64,000 nt of DNA from Rheum nobile (GCA_027886185.1 WOAB01000589.1:4283001-4347000), one strand, 5' to 3'. Shown: positions 1 through 12,066, counted from the first letter of the stretch. The notes: generated from the sequence alone by a model not told the origin. A program made the numbers and translations.

Positions 1-2225
1 TTAGTATAAAAGGAAATTCGGATCCGATCTGAGATCAATTTGGGCCAAATTTTATATCAATCTGTAAGTTTTTGAAAGATCTATCCAACCCCTATAAATA
101 CCCCTTCACCTATAACGATTTCGGTACTCAATTTCCGCCTCCAAGCTCAAGAACCCTAAGGTAAAAACCGTGAATTTGCATCCCAAAATTACCTCTCTTC
201 CTAGCTTCTCTTTTGCAATTGGTGGTATCCCTAGAACCACCAAGGAGTCTCTTCAAAATCCCTCTAACCCCAGTCCCGGTGGTGGTCCGACGAAGGCGAA
301 TTTCCCCGATCTCCGGCAAGTGTCCAAACGAGTTTTCCTTGTAAGTTCGGCCGAGATGGATTTTTGGATTTTGGCTTTGATTTTTGACTAATATTGGTTA
401 AATACATTAATCTAGATTAGTTAAAAATTATGTTTGGCCAAATTAATTTTATTTGGAATAAATAAAATTAAAATAGGATTTTTTGGGAATATTATATTAT
501 AATATGAATGGGTAAATTATGACCCTTGATCTAGATAATATTTTGAGTGAGAAATTATTGGGTTTATAAATAAATTTTTGGATCAATTTATTTATGATAT
601 GATTATTTATAATATACGACTAATTGATTTTTAGTATCGTATAAATAATCGTTTTACCGAAAAGCCTTGAAATTGATTTGTTTGGAGTTAAGTAATTCAA
701 TTAAAAATCAAGACTTGTATCCTTCAATTGTGGTTATTGAATACATTATCTAATCATAATTTATTTATGTTTTGTGATTTGGGTACATCTCGAAACCGCG
801 TTTGAAACGGAAATCAAGTATGGAGCCAATTTGCTATTCGAAAGCAACCATCTCCGATACGCCATTCAAATTCTTCGTAATCTAAGGTAAGTGGCGGTTT
901 GCTCTTGCATATTTATTCCATTTTTATCTTAATTGACAATGAATCGTTTGTGATATTAAGTTGGGATAAATAATTCTTTTGTCGTTTGAGAACTTGTGTG
1001 AATAAATGGTGTGATAAATGAACCTTATTATTAGGTTGTATAATATGCTAGCTACGACCCTTATATATATTGATATTATTATTATAGGGTGCTAGATATA
1101 CTTGGTGTGGATTTGTTGTGCATTGGTGTGGATATATAAATGCTAGTTTAGTACGAGTATTCGTAAAAACGCTATTTTCTTGCGAGGTTTTGTCGTTTCT
1201 TTATAACTTGGTGTTAGGAGGATTATTGCCCTAACGCTTTTGGTCATGACCTACCCTTATTCGAATATAAGTGATGGTGCACTTAGCTAATGCCAATATT
1301 CAGGATTTATTCCCATTCTAGATCTCATTGTGAGATCTGTTGTGGTTAACGTTAATGCACGTTTTGAAATCAAATAAGAGAAGTGCCTTGTTGCACATAA
1401 TTAATATACCATCGGGCGAGAAGCACAACATGGAACCCGCCCGGATTCTTGTTTTAAAGTAAGTCCTCTTTCCAATCTGGATTCACATTATGCGGTGAGG
1501 TTGGTCGTAGACCTAAATAATCAAGGTCGGTTTTCAAACATTGTGTGAATTATAATGTTTCCAAACAAAGTCATTAATTTCCCATAAGACTCATTTCCTT
1601 TGGAGTCTTCTCTTGTCGCATACATTTTCTTTCATTTCCGTGAGAGTATCCGAGTTATATATCGTCTACCGACTATTATTCGGGAGACAATGATAGTAAC
1701 TGGATACAATCACCAGAACCATTATATTTGATCTCTTGCATAGTCTTTCATTAGACTGACCAACCTTTCTCTTTCCTTGCATGATTGGTTGGTGTCATCC
1801 GTCCTATACGGCACATCAGTGATTGGTCTCAGATGCCTTGAAGTAACAAATCAAAGACGAAGGCTTGCAATTGAAGATTGAAGATTTTAAGTAATATTAT
1901 TTTCTAAGTTGTCTAATGTTAACTTAATCTTCTTAAATAAGAGTAATACCTAGATATTAGTCATGTATTTAGGGTTCATTTAAAGTATTTCGTTGTACTG
2001 TAATTTCAATACTGTTTGTAAACTATCTTTCTCAATTTTTGAGATGAATTTTAATAAAAGATTGAGTTTCTTTATATAAAGTCTTCCGCTATTTACTCTT
2101 TATTATTTAATGTTCATTTATTTATTTAAGCATAATTGTTCCGATTAAAGCCTTGGGTGGTTTTGGACTTTACAGTCTGAGGTCACTAGTGTGTAGCACT
2201 ATCGACGTAAGTCGGGGGTGTTACA
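1..2225 (+). mobile_element. 3' part of a Tekay-type gypsy LTR, cut by the window edge
   Basis: The right end (about 2145-2225) matches the last part of the two LTRs of the element at 44093-53710: the words GCCTTGGGTGG and GAGGTCACT, then a terminal GGGGGTGTTACA. The word AAGTGGCGGTTTGCTCTTGC near 890 is also shared with those LTRs. The TATA box at about 5-11 matches the LTR promoter position, so the window starts near the transcription start. After 2225 there is no TGGTATCAGAGC primer site, so this is a solo or truncated LTR. It lacks the GC-rich CGGCGACCGCCG blocks of the other copies, so it is a diverged subfamily. No protein-coding gene is seen. The left border and TSD lie outside the window. 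Confidence 0.75.
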
Positions 2226-2365
2226 TATATGAACATCTAGTGTATATATATGTGAACCGAAGTATAACAGTGCAGAGCGATCAGGGAAAAAAATTGTGCT
2301 CCGAAAAAAAAAACTTCGCAATATTTATGAAAATGTCACTCATTCCCTCTAATCTTACCCATCCC

Positions 2366-2888
2366 TAGAGATGGCTCGCGGTTCGATGGAACCAGACTAA
2401 ACCATAACCGGCTCGAACCGAAATCGGATAAACCTCCTATATCTGGTTTCGGTTAATTTTTGGCTACACCCATATCCGAAGAACCGGAGGTTTACTTGGT
2501 TCGGAACCGGAGGTTCGAAACCGGGGGTTTTGAACCGGATAAACCTCCGGTTCCGAACTGGGTAAACCTTCAGTTCTCAAGTTATATATATATATTCTAT
2601 TTTTATTTTTTTGTCAATTTATTTTATAAGTCAAATTATGTTAAATTTTAAGTGTAAGTTTTAAAGTATAAATCTTTTAAGTTTATAGAAATATTCACTT
2701 TATCATTATTTAGAAAAAGTAATGTTTTTTTAACAAAAAAATTGTTTATTCTTTTTTTAAAGTATGTTTTTTTCCGGTTCCGAAACTGGATAAAACCAAA
2801 ATCGGAACCGGTCGGAACCGAAACCTCCGGTTCCAAATTAATTCGGTTCCGATTTTCATTTTTCCAGTTTCGAAACCTCCCATGTCTA
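2366..2888. mobile_element. Non-autonomous hAT element (MITE), 523 bp, perfect 8-bp TSD
   Basis: The left end reads TAGAGATGG and the right end CCATGTCTA, forming imperfect terminal inverted repeats. The 8-bp direct repeat CCCATCCC flanks it at 2358-2365 and 2889-2896. Both halves are filled with subterminal repeats of the type CGGTTCCG and AACCGGAGGTTT in both orientations, the usual binding-site architecture of plant hAT elements. The centre is AT-rich and no transposase is encoded. Confidence 0.88.
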
Positions 2889-3039
2889 CCCATCCCTTCT
2901 CCCTTGATCCAATGATCCAAAATGCTTATTAATTTTATCTTAAGAGATGTTTTCACTTGAAACCCATCTTTACTTAGATACCTTACATTTTACACCTTAA
3001 TTAGACACTTTTTATTAGTAGGGCGAAGGGGAATAATAT

Positions 3040-3990
3040 TACATATATAGGAAACGGTTCACGTGAGAACCGCTTTTCCCGCGAGAACAGGCCACATGGT
3101 GGCATTTTTATAAATTTGTTTAACTTTAAAAAAGGTCGAACAAGTAAATAAACCTATTTTAAAACACAAAACTCACTCGATGCAGTTGGTTCAAGGGAGA
3201 GAGGAAGCATACCCACCCACCCCGTGTTCGAATCCCCCCACTCCACCTTTATTTCTTTATTTTAATTCCTCATTTCACTTTTCTTAATATTTTAAGTGAA
3301 TGTAATTGTGCATTAATCACAATTTCAACCAAAATATTTTTATTTTCACCCAAAATACTTTGTATTCAAAACTTTCTTGTTTTTATTTTAATTCCTAATT
3401 TATCTTTTTATTTATTTTCACCAAAAAATATGTGCATTTGGTTATAATGTGATGTGCATTTGGTTATAACGTGTTGTGCATTGGTTATAACGTGATATGC
3501 ATTTGGATTTTGTAGGATGTGTAATTTGATAAAATTGAATGTGCATTTGGTTATAACTAGATATGCATTTGGATTATATTAGATGTGCAATTGGTTATAA
3601 ACGTGATGTGCAATTGGTTATAACGTGTTATAACATGATATGCCTTTGGATTTTGTAGGATGTGATGTTACAACTAGATTTGCATTTGGTTATAACTTGA
3701 TGTGCATTTAGTTATAACGTGATGTGCATTTGGTATAACGTGATGTGCCTTTGGATTTTGTAGGATATGCATTTGTATACAACTAGATGTGTGTTTGGTT
3801 ATAACTTGATGTGCATTTGGTTATAGCGTGAAGTGCATTTGGTTATATAGTGATGTGCATTTAGATTTGTAGGACATCCATTTGTATATAACTAGATGTG
3901 CATTTTATTATAACGTAATGTGCATTTATTATAACGTGATGCACATTTAGATTTGTAAGATGTGCATTTGTATAAAGCTAGATGTGCATT
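3040..3990 (+). repeat. Short-period GTGCATTTGG array with a tRNA-like head
   Basis: The tract begins with a small hairpin-like GGTTCACGTGAGAACC near 3057. A tRNA-like stretch follows at 3178-3238, with GCAGTTGGTTCAA (A-box-like) and GTGTTCGAATCCCC (B-box-like). From about 3425 to 3990 come roughly twenty degenerate units of 20-26 bp built on GTGCATTTGGTTATAACGTG. Right of the array lies AGTGAGAACGGCCC at about 4038, echoing the left edge. No coding capacity is credible. The class is unknown: a non-autonomous element carrying a minisatellite is most likely. Confidence 0.65.
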
Positions 3991-4149
3991 TGATAATGGG
4001 AAAAGATCTTGTGAGGATGGGTGTGGAGGAGAGGAGTGAGAACGGCCCACAACCATCGGATCGCAAGAAAAGGACGGCCCAGATCGCGTGCATCACTAAA
4101 GGGGGAAATTTTGTAAAATTCGGTAAAATTTTGACACGTCCAAATTTTA

Positions 4150-4510
4150 TGCAAAAAAAAATGGATTATTGTGCACACACAGTACACATCCTTGTGCATA
4201 CACTACTATGTGCATGTAAAATGCACTATCATGTGCATGTATTAAAACTCATACGCTCATATGGAATAAACAATGTTTGCATATGAAATATACTACCGTG
4301 TGCATGTGAAATAGCCTTTATGTGCATTTAAAATACACTAAGTGTTATGTGTGCATATGAAATAGCACATGTGTGCATGTGAAATAACACATGTATGCAT
4401 ATGTATAAACCTACAAATATAACTTATGTGCATATGAAAATAACCTATGCGTGCATATGAAAATAACCTTAGTGTGCAAATGAAATAACATGTGTAGTAT
4501 GTATAAAAAC
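4150..4510 (+). repeat. Second GTGCATATGAAATA-type degenerate tandem array
   Basis: Units of about 20-26 bp carry GTGCATGTGAAATA or GTGCATATGAAAATAAC. The leading GTGCA word matches the preceding array but the rest of the unit differs, so the arrays share architecture rather than sequence. No gene is seen. Confidence 0.6.
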
Positions 4511-4532
4511 CTATGAAAATAATTTATGTGTT

Positions 4533-4710
4533 CGTCACGAAGTAGCCTCAAATCTTCTTATCCAAGCATCTTATTTTCTAGGGTTTGTAATGATACGATA
4601 CTAGAGATTAGACTCCTAATCTCTAGTATCGTATCATTACAAACCCTAGAAAATAGTGCAGTGACGAAGTAGCCTCGTCACGAAGTAGCCTCAAATCTTC
4701 TTATCCAAGC
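4533..4710. repeat. 40-bp perfect hairpin flanked by 35-bp perfect direct repeats
   Basis: Positions 4572-4611 and 4616-4655 are perfect inverse complements around a 4-nt loop (ACTC). The 35-bp sequence starting CGTCACGAAGTAGCCTC occurs at 4533-4567 and again, identically, at 4676-4710. A partial third copy of its first 15 bp (TGACGAAGTAGCCTC) overlaps the second. This is what template switching during repair would leave. A transcribed small-RNA hairpin is an alternative, with no promoter seen. Confidence 0.85.
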
Positions 4711-5147
4711 CGTCGAGGTCACTTTAGTGCAGCCTCGTCATCGTCGCCGGAGTTCGGTGGCTTCGCAGGAGTTTCCGCCGGGAGAAGGAAGGAGCCAAGC
4801 TTGAAGATGGGGAAAGGTGACAAATCCTAGTCGGGTAGCAGATGAGGGAGAAATGTCTCAAATTGGGGGATAAAACAATACCCCTCAATTAAGGGCAATT
4901 TGTTCATTTTTATCAGAAATTAAGTCTAGATAAGTCATTGATACCGAACGTGCCATAAGATTTCATCCCTCAAGTTCAGCTTCAGTCTCAGCTCAATTTA
5001 GCCCACAACTTAAATTCTCAGCTTCAGCTTCAACCTAGTTCAGCCCCAATAAGCCTCAGTCATACCGTACATACCCTAAAAGGGGTGAAAAAAGTATGAA
5101 TAGTGACGTGGTGACATAACTGTAAATACTGTGATTTTTTTTCCATT
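4711..5147. other. No gene seen
   Basis: A short GC-richer stretch (4711-4850) precedes ordinary AT-rich sequence. No reading frame or repeat that I can name is present. Confidence 0.5.
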
Positions 5148-5149
5148 TT

Positions 5150-5405
5150 ATAATTATTTTTTATTTTCCGTCTCTGATCGTTCTGGAATAGACAATTATT
5201 GATGTTCACATCTAAGTACTAAATTTTCATTGTTTTGTGCCGTAATGTTCACATATAACATGTTCATGTTCAAACACATGTCTTTGTACATTTAGTGCTT
5301 ATTTGTGAACTTGAGTGTACAAATAAATGAACATTAAGAGCTTATTTGTGAACCTTCTATATAGGCTATTCCAGAATGATCAGGGGACGAAAAATAATAA
5401 TTTAT
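5150..5405. mobile_element. MITE with about 40-bp inverted repeats and an internal GTTCACAT array
   Basis: The left arm (5150-5191), with CTGATCGTTCTGGAATAG, is the inverse of the right arm (5366-5405), with CTATTCCAGAATGATCAG; both run outward into AT-rich ATTATT tracts. Between them lie several copies of GTTCACAT, TGTTCATG and TTATTTGTGAAC words. No TSD could be fixed because the ends are low complexity. Confidence 0.65.
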
Positions 5406-5847
5406 TGACACAAAAAAAAACGGACGACCGAGATAACTTCGCATGTTGTACGATAAGGACATGTTGTACCTGATCCTGAATCTTTATAATACTGATTAGG
5501 AGCTAATATTCTTCGAATCAACGATAATCTCATCATTTATGATCAAAAATAGTACTTTCTTCCATTTTTTTTACAATAGATTAGGCATATATGATATATG
5601 GCATGATTAATCTCTTTGCTTGCACATGCTAAGTATCGAAAGTCGTAACGAAAATCCAATCCATTTTGTCTTTCTCTTTTCAAGAAATATAATCCGGTGA
5701 AATTACATAGAAAAAAATTATATTAAAAAAAAACTATTAGGATATTGCCAAAAAAAAAAGAACTATTAGGTAAAACAAGGAAAACAAAAAAGCAGGTTGA
5801 CTGCGTCGACATTAACTAACAGTTACACTCTCAGTAAAAAACCCCTC
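5406..5847. other. No gene seen; AT-rich unique-looking DNA
   Basis: Several A-runs (5416-5424, 5740-5760) but no reading frame, inverted repeat or element end that I can support. Confidence 0.5.
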
Positions 5848-7006
5848 AACTTTCCCCTTTAACTATCTCTATAGAACAAGCCGGCCCTAGAAAACGCTCC
5901 CAAGGGAGCGTTTCCTAGAAAGCCCCCCATGGCCTTCGGCCACCGGAGACAGCCTCACCGGCTCCCGCCTCATCGGCTCCCGCCTCACCGGCTCCCGCCA
6001 CACCAGCTCCCGCCACACCGGCTCCCGCCCCACCGGCTTGCCTCCTCTCCTAGCCTTCGTCGGGAAGACGCCGGCCCTAGCAAATGCTCCACCGAGCCGC
6101 CACGACCGACTGTCGTTACCATCCACCAAATGCTCCACCGAGCCTCCCTTGCCACTGCTCCGACCGAGGCCTCTGCAAACCCTCAAACCGCCACCGGGAA
6201 GGCAAGATCTGGGGTCTTATTCCAGATCTGAACCACCTCCGAGCCTCCACCTCCCCGCCACCACCTCTCCCCCACCACCCTTCCACTGCCACCACCTCCT
6301 TCCCCGCTTTCACCTGGCCTGCACTCGAGATGCTGACCTTGCATGCGATGCCGTTCTCGGCCACCGGAAGGGAGATTTTCGGTCTGGGTTTCGTCGCCAC
6401 CGTGAGAGAGATCTCGGCGAGGGCACTTCGGCTCACCGCCGACACCACCGACCACCGACCACTTGAAGAAGATGAGATCTGACCCCCTCGGCCTCTCTGC
6501 ATCCCTCGAGCAACCCTCGACCCCTGTTTTGAAAAAAAAATTAAAAAAAAATTGATTCCTGGTTGCTTTGTGGTACACTCATTGTTGCTGCTGGTTTTCC
6601 TTTAGGTTTGGTTTTGAGATTGTTGTTTCGGTTCGAGATAAGACAGTGATCGTGTGATCCCTGGTGGTTTCTACTGACGAAATGCCTCTAGATTGTGTCT
6701 TGTTTCTTATTTCCGGCTGCTTCAAACGACTTGTTGGTGGTTTCCAACCCCTGTTTGAAGACTTTCTCGTTGATTAAGCCTTGTTGGTTTGCTTGCTCGG
6801 TTGTGTATGTATTTTGTTCTTTGCTGTGTCTGTTGTTTTTTATTTTTGTTTTTCTCTTTGTTGTTGTGTTTGTTGTTGTTCTGTTGGTTGGTTGCTTTGC
6901 CGGGTGTTCTGACGCCGTTTGTTCGGCCTCTCGAGTTTCCAGGTTTGGTTGTTCTGGATTCTTGAATTCTTACTTTATCAAAAAAAAAAACTTTTTTCCT
7001 TTAACT
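5848..7006 (+). mobile_element. Poly-A retroposon (LINE deletion derivative or SINE-like)
   Basis: The unit starts around 5865 in a GC-rich stretch, passes into T-rich sequence with many TTGTTG words, and ends with ACTTTATC followed by an A-run at 6979-6990. Flanking it are AACTTTCCCCTTTAACT (5848-5864) and AACTTTTTTCCTTTAACT (6989-7006), an imperfect 17-18 bp duplication. Poly-A tail plus long imperfect TSD indicates target-primed reverse transcription. The 5' half resembles GC-rich plant LINE leaders. No reverse transcriptase is present. Reading frames here are compositional. Confidence 0.55.
5949..6035 (+). repeat. 15-bp minisatellite, about six copies
   Basis: The unit CTCACCGGCTCCCGC is repeated with small changes (ACACCGG, ACACCAG, CCCACCGG). 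Because the period is a multiple of three it keeps frames open on both strands as pentapeptide repeats (HRLPP on plus, RREPV-like on minus), which explains the overlapping frames without implying a gene. Confidence 0.85.
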
Positions 7007-7206
7007 TAACCTAGCGGCCGCCGTTGAACACCGGGCTATCTGCATCTCCTCCATCCCCTTTACCAGCTTTGGCTTTCTTCTCCTCTTTTCTATCCAGGAT
7101 GAGAAGCTCAGTCTCACTCACATGCTTACCTTTCACTACTATCAAAATCAGATGGAGCTTCATGCTTCTTGCAAGCTCGATGGGACTCCACGAAAAAAGC
7201 TCAAAC

Positions 7207-7527
7207 TGTTAGATATTTTCTGATTATTTCATATTTCCTTAATTATTTGATATTTCCTAATTCGATTTATCAGTTGCTGAATTTTAGGAAGTTATGGGCT
7301 GTTAGTTTAGAGAAAATATTGCAGCAGTATGTTAGTGCTGTTAGTGGTTGTAATGGGTCCTAAATTAAGGTTGGATCAGTTTATGTAATCGCCTATAAAA
7401 GGCCGTTTAATTCTTAATAAGAATCAAGCAGCATTCAGCCCAATTTCTTCCTCTGTCTATTCTTTCTTCCTGACAAAAGAAATCCTTCTATTGACAATTG
7501 TTATTAGCAGACTGACAATTGTTATCA
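7207..7527 (+). repeat. Copia 5' LTR
   Basis: Begins TGTTAG and ends TTATCA. It contains a TATA box in CCTATAAAAGGCC at about 7391, which would start the genomic RNA. A direct repeat of TGACAATTGTTAT lies at its 3' end. Confidence 0.95.
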
Positions 7528-7528
7528 G

Positions 7529-7540
7529 TGGTATCAGAGC
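7529..7540 (+). promoter_or_regulatory. Primer binding site, initiator tRNA-Met type
   Basis: TGGTATCAGAGC lies 1 nt after the 5' LTR and is the standard plant tRNA-iMet primer-binding sequence. Confidence 0.92.
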
Positions 7541-7619
7541 AACGATCCTATTTTTTCTCAGATCCTGAGCGTAAACACGTGAGAGATTCACAAAACCAGA
7601 TTACAGTTCTTCTCATCCA

Positions 7620-10600
7620 ATGGCTGCCGAATCCAATTACGTGCAAGTCTCTATTCCATGCTTTGATGGTCACTACGATCATTGGAGTATGTTGATGGAA
7701 AATTTTCTTCGCTCTAAGGAGATCGAATTGGAGCGTTGTTAATGGTGGAGTGCAAGAACCGACGGCAAACGCAGTTCTGACAAATGCTCAAAAAACAGAT
7801 CTGGAGAGTAGAAGATTGAAGGATTTCAAGGCGAAGAACTACCTCTTCCAAGCCATAGATCGTTCCATCCTGGAAACTATTCTTTGCAAAGATACTTCCA
7901 AGGATATATGGGACTCTATGAAGAAGAAGTATGAAGGCTCTAACATAGTGAAGCGTGCACAACTTCAAGCTTTGAGAGGCGATTTTGGGTCGCTGAGGAT
8001 GAAGGATAAGGAGTCCGTCACCAGTTATTTCGGGCGAACGATGGAGATCTGCAGCAAGATGAGAAATTATGGTGAGAAGATGACTGATGTCATCATAGTA
8101 GAGAAGATTTTACGGAGCATGACGCAGAACTTCAACTATATTGTTTGTTCGATCGAAGAATCGAAAAACATTGATGAGCTCTCTCTTGATGAATTGCAAA
8201 GTTCTCTACTGGTGCATGAACAAAAGGTGAATAGGAACTCTATAACAGAGGAGCACGCTTTGAAGGCATCTACCAACACCCAGTCCAACAACTTCAAAGG
8301 AAGAGGACGAGGAAGGGGCCGTGGTAGAGGAAGAGGAAATCGAGAGGATAGAGGAAACATAGATCATGATTCCAGCAGGAACTTCAGGTCAAATGATGAC
8401 AATTTCAGGCCCAATAATGACAGCAGTCAAGGCAAAGGCGGCAGAGGCCGAGATTTCGACAAGTCTAAAGTCGAATGTTATAGGTGTCATAAGTTTGGCC
8501 ATTATGCATCTGAATGCTACACCAAACTACACAAGGAGAAGGAGAAGAACTCGAAGTTTGCTGAAACAAAGGACTCAGAAACTCTACTGATGACAATCCA
8601 AGATGGAAAGAAGTCTGAAGCAAGTGTTTGGTTTGTGGATACAAGCTGCAGTAACCACATGAGTGGAAGTAAGTCTTCTTTCTCTTATTTAGATGAAGAT
8701 TATCATTCTACTGTAAGATTTGGGGATGAATCTTTTGTGAAAGTAATGGGGAAAGGAGATATCAGGATAAAAGCAAAGAATGGCTTTGTGGAGAAAATTT
8801 CAGAAGTCCTGTATGTGCCTGATTTGAAGACTAATTTACTGAGTGCTGGCCAATTGCAAGAAAAGGGTTATATTATCACAATTAAGTCAAATGCTTGTGA
8901 AATTTATGATCCTGTTAGAGGAGCTATTGCTCTTATTCCAATGAGTTCAAACAGGTTGTTCTCTTTAAAGATTGAAAGCATTCAATCTAGTCTGATGGCT
9001 GAAGTAAGTGAGTCATCGTGGTTATGGCACTTTAGATATGGACATCTGAATTTTGGAGGGTTGAAGACTCTTCATCAAAAGAATATGGTAACAAGTCTTC
9101 CAGAAATTACAGCTCCTACTCAGGTGTGTGAAGACTGTGTTGTTAGCAAACAACATCGAACTCAATTTCCCAAGGGGAAATCATGGAGAGCAAGTAAAGT
9201 TCTGGAGCTGGTGCATTCCGATATTTGTGGCCCCATAAAGCCATCTTCTAATGGAGGTAAAAGATATGTAATTACTTTTACTGATGATTTTTCCAAAAAA
9301 ACGTGGGTTCATTTCTTACAGGAAAAACCAGAAGCATTTACTGCTTTCAAAAGCTTCAAAGCTCTGGTGGAAAATGAAGCAGAAAGATCCATCAAAACTC
9401 TTAGAACATATCGGGGTGGTGAGTACTGCTCAAAGGAGTTTGAAGCATTTTGTGAAGAGAAAGGGATTCAAAGAGAGCTTACAGCTGCATATACACCGCA
9501 ACAAAACAGTGTTTCTGAGAGGAAGAACAGAACAATCCTCAACATGGTGAGAAGCTTGTTGACAAGAGGCAAAGTCCCAAAGAATTTATGGCCGGAAGCG
9601 ATAAATTAGAGTGTTTATGTTCTGAATAGAAGCCCCACCTTTGCTGTTCAGAATATGACACCAGAAGAAGCCCAGAGTGGTAGAAAACCAGCAGTAGATC
9701 ACTTTTGGATTTTTGGATGCATTGCATATGCTCATGTTCCTAATGTCAAGAGGAAGAAGCTTGATGACAAGGCTGAGAAGTGTGTCTTTCTTGGAGTAAG
9801 TGAAACATCAAAGGCATACAAGTTATACAATCCACTCACAAAGAAGATTGTGACCAGTAGAGATGTGACCTTTGATGAAGAAAACACTTGGGATTGGAAT
9901 AGGCAGCAGCCTACCTAAGTCGTTTACGACAGTGACGCTGAAAGTTCAGCAAATGTCAGCCAGCCAGAAGAAAATGTCAGCCAACCAGAAGCAAATGTCA
10001 GTTCGACAACAACAAATGTCAGTCCGACAACAGCAAATGTCAGTCCGACAATTGCCTAGCCTAATCCAACAGAAACTCAATTTATTCGGCGTGTCAGAAG
10101 AAGGCCGAATTGGATGGGAGATTATGAGGTAACTGGATTAAATGATGAGACTACTTATTTTGCTTTGTTTGCTGATTGTGATCCTACAAGTTTTGAAAGT
10201 GTTGTCAAAGAAGAAAAATGGCAAAAGGCCATGGATGCTGAGATTGATGCTATTGAAAGAAATGACACATGGGAGTTGTGCAATCTACCAGAAGGTCACA
10301 AGACCATTAGTGTGAAGTGGGTCTTCAAGACAAAGCTGAAAGCGAATGGAGAAGTTGACAAGTACAAAGCTCGCTTGGTAGCAAAGGGATACAAACAAGA
10401 GTATGGGGTTGACTATACAGAAGTATTTTCCCCGATGGCAAGGCATGACACAATCAGATTGGTGGTTTCATTGGCTGCTCAAAATTATTGGCAAATTTTC
10501 CAGCTTGATGTCAAATCAGCTTTCTTACATGGAAACTTGGATGAACATGTATTTGTTGATCAACCACCTGGTTATGTTAAATCTGAAAATGAGCATACAG

Positions 10601-11715
10601 TTTACAGGTTGAAGAAAGATCTTTATGGGCTAAAGCAAGCTCCAAGATCATGGTATAGTCGCATTGAATGCTATTTCTTGAAAGAAGGTTTCATAAAGTG
10701 TCCTTATGAGCATACACTCTTTGTTAAGAGTGGAGATAAGGGGAAAATGCTCATTGTCTGCTTGTACGTTGATGATTTGCTATTTATTGGAAATTGTGCT
10801 GTCATGTTTAAGGAGTTCAAGAGGTCTATGAGTTTGAAATGTCAGATCTTGGTATGATGCACTACTTTCTTGGCATAGAAGTAGTACAATCAGGTGATGG
10901 AATTTTTATGTCCCAAAAGAAGTATGTTGGAGATATTTTGAAAAGGTTTCAGATACAGGATTGCAATTCCTGTTAATACTCCAGCTGAGTATGGTTTCAA
11001 GCTACACAAAGATCATGAAGGGAAGAAGGTGGACAACACACTCTACAAGCAAATTGTGGGAAGTTTGATGTATTTGACTGCCACAAGACCGGACATTATG
11101 TATGCTGTCAGCTTGATTAGTAGATACATGGAGAATCCTACTGAAATGCATTTGTTGGCTGCTAAGAGAATCCTTCGGTACTTACAAGGAACCAAGGATT
11201 TTGGCCTGAACTACAAGAAAGGTGACTTGACAAATTTGTTGGGATTTACTGACAGTGATTATGTAGGAGATCAAGATGACATGAATAGCACTTCCGGGTA
11301 TGTGTTTATGCTTGGTACAGCTGCTATTTCTTGGATGTCAAAGAAGCAACCTATTGTCACTTTGTCAAGCACAGAAGCAGAGTTTGTTGCAGCAACAGCT
11401 GGTGCGTGTCAGGCCTTGTGGTTGAGGAAAGTTCTTGAAGAGCTGAATTTCAAGCAGCCAGAACCAACTGAGATCTATTGTGACAACAATTCGGCAATCA
11501 AGCTGTCAAAGAATCCAGTGATGCATGGAAGAAGCAAGCATATTGATTTGAGAGTTTACTTCTTGAGGGATCTTAGCAAGGATGGAGTAATTGATCTCAT
11601 TTTTTGTCGAAGTGAAGAACAGGTGGCTGATATCTTCACCAAACCACTCAAAAAGGAGTCATTCATGAAGCTCAGAAAGCTACTTGGTCTTTGCAGTATC
11701 AAAGTATTAAACTGA
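7620..11715 (+). pseudogene. Copia gag-pol polyprotein remnant
   Basis: An ATG at 7620 opens a copia gag N-terminus, which hits TAA at 7740; the frame resumes one base shifted and runs 7732-9609. Visible parts in order: UBN2-type gag; an arginine/glycine-rich stretch; a CCHC knuckle (CYRCHKFGHYASEC, about 8477); a protease site reading VDTSCSNHM where D-S/T-G is expected; an integrase HHCC zinc site (about 9030-9150) and core; reverse transcriptase (10114-10857) with YVDD; and RNase H (11029-11715) ending near the polypurine tract. The integrase motif usually read TDRGGE is TYRGGE here, so one catalytic Asp is Tyr. With several stops and two lost active-site residues it cannot encode working protein. 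Confidence 0.9.
9947..10055 (+). repeat. Minisatellite between integrase and reverse transcriptase
   Basis: About six units of 18-21 bp based on AAATGTCAGTCCGACAACA sit in the hydrophilic linker between the two pol domains. In the pol frame it would encode NVS-rich repeats. The repeat itself is clear; a function is not implied. Confidence 0.8.
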
Positions 11716-11745
11716 TGTTAGCAAACTTCAGTTTAAGGGAGGATT

Positions 11746-12066
11746 TGTTAGATATTTTCTGATTATTTCATATTTCCTTAATTATTTGATATTTCCTAAT
11801 TCGATTTATCAATTGCTGAATTTTAGGAAGTTATGGGCTGTTAGTTTAGAGAAAATATTGCATCAGTATGTTAGTGATGTTAGTGGTTGTAATGGGTCCT
11901 AAATTAAGGTTAGATCAGTTTATGTAATCGCCTATAAAAGGCCGTTCAATTCTTAATAAGAATCAAGCAGTATTCAGCCTAATTCCTTCCTCTGTCTATT
12001 CTTTCTTTCTGACAAAAGAAATCCTTCTATTGACAATTGTTATCAGCAGACTGACAATTGTTATCA
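11746..12066 (+). repeat. Copia 3' LTR
   Basis: Same length and ends as the 5' LTR, with about ten substitutions. It is preceded by the polypurine tract AAGGGAGGA (about 11735-11743) and followed by the TSD CAAAC. Confidence 0.95.

Larger units (their letters stand above)
7207..12066 (+). mobile_element. Ty1/copia retrotransposon, complete ends, TSD CAAAC, coding decayed
   Basis: The 4860-bp element has 321-bp LTRs starting TGTTAGATATT and ending TTATCA. The 5-bp repeat CAAAC flanks it at 7202-7206 and 12067-12071. Order inside: PBS, gag, protease, integrase, reverse transcriptase, RNase H, polypurine tract, which is copia order. I count about 10 mismatches between the LTRs (about 3%), so it is not recent. 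The pol sequence looks Tork/TNT1-like. Breaks: a frameshift near 7720, stops at 9607 and about 9916, a stop near 10060, and a frame change near 10850-11000. Confidence 0.95.

Noticed and set aside
3178..3238. Possible tRNA gene.
   Set aside because: Only A-box and B-box-like words are present; no cloverleaf can be drawn with paired acceptor and anticodon stems.
3425..3990. CRISPR-like array.
   Set aside because: Units are degenerate and contiguous with no constant repeat/unique spacer alternation, and this is plant nuclear DNA.
5887..6578. Several overlapping 100-142 codon frames in the GC-rich stretch.
   Set aside because: High GC and a 15-bp repeat open all frames at once; no frame shows a domain and none continues beyond the GC-rich part.
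6695..7009. Hydrophobic 104-codon frame resembling a membrane protein.
   Set aside because: It translates TTG/TTT-rich sequence and ends in the poly-A tail of a retroposon; hydrophobicity follows from T-richness.
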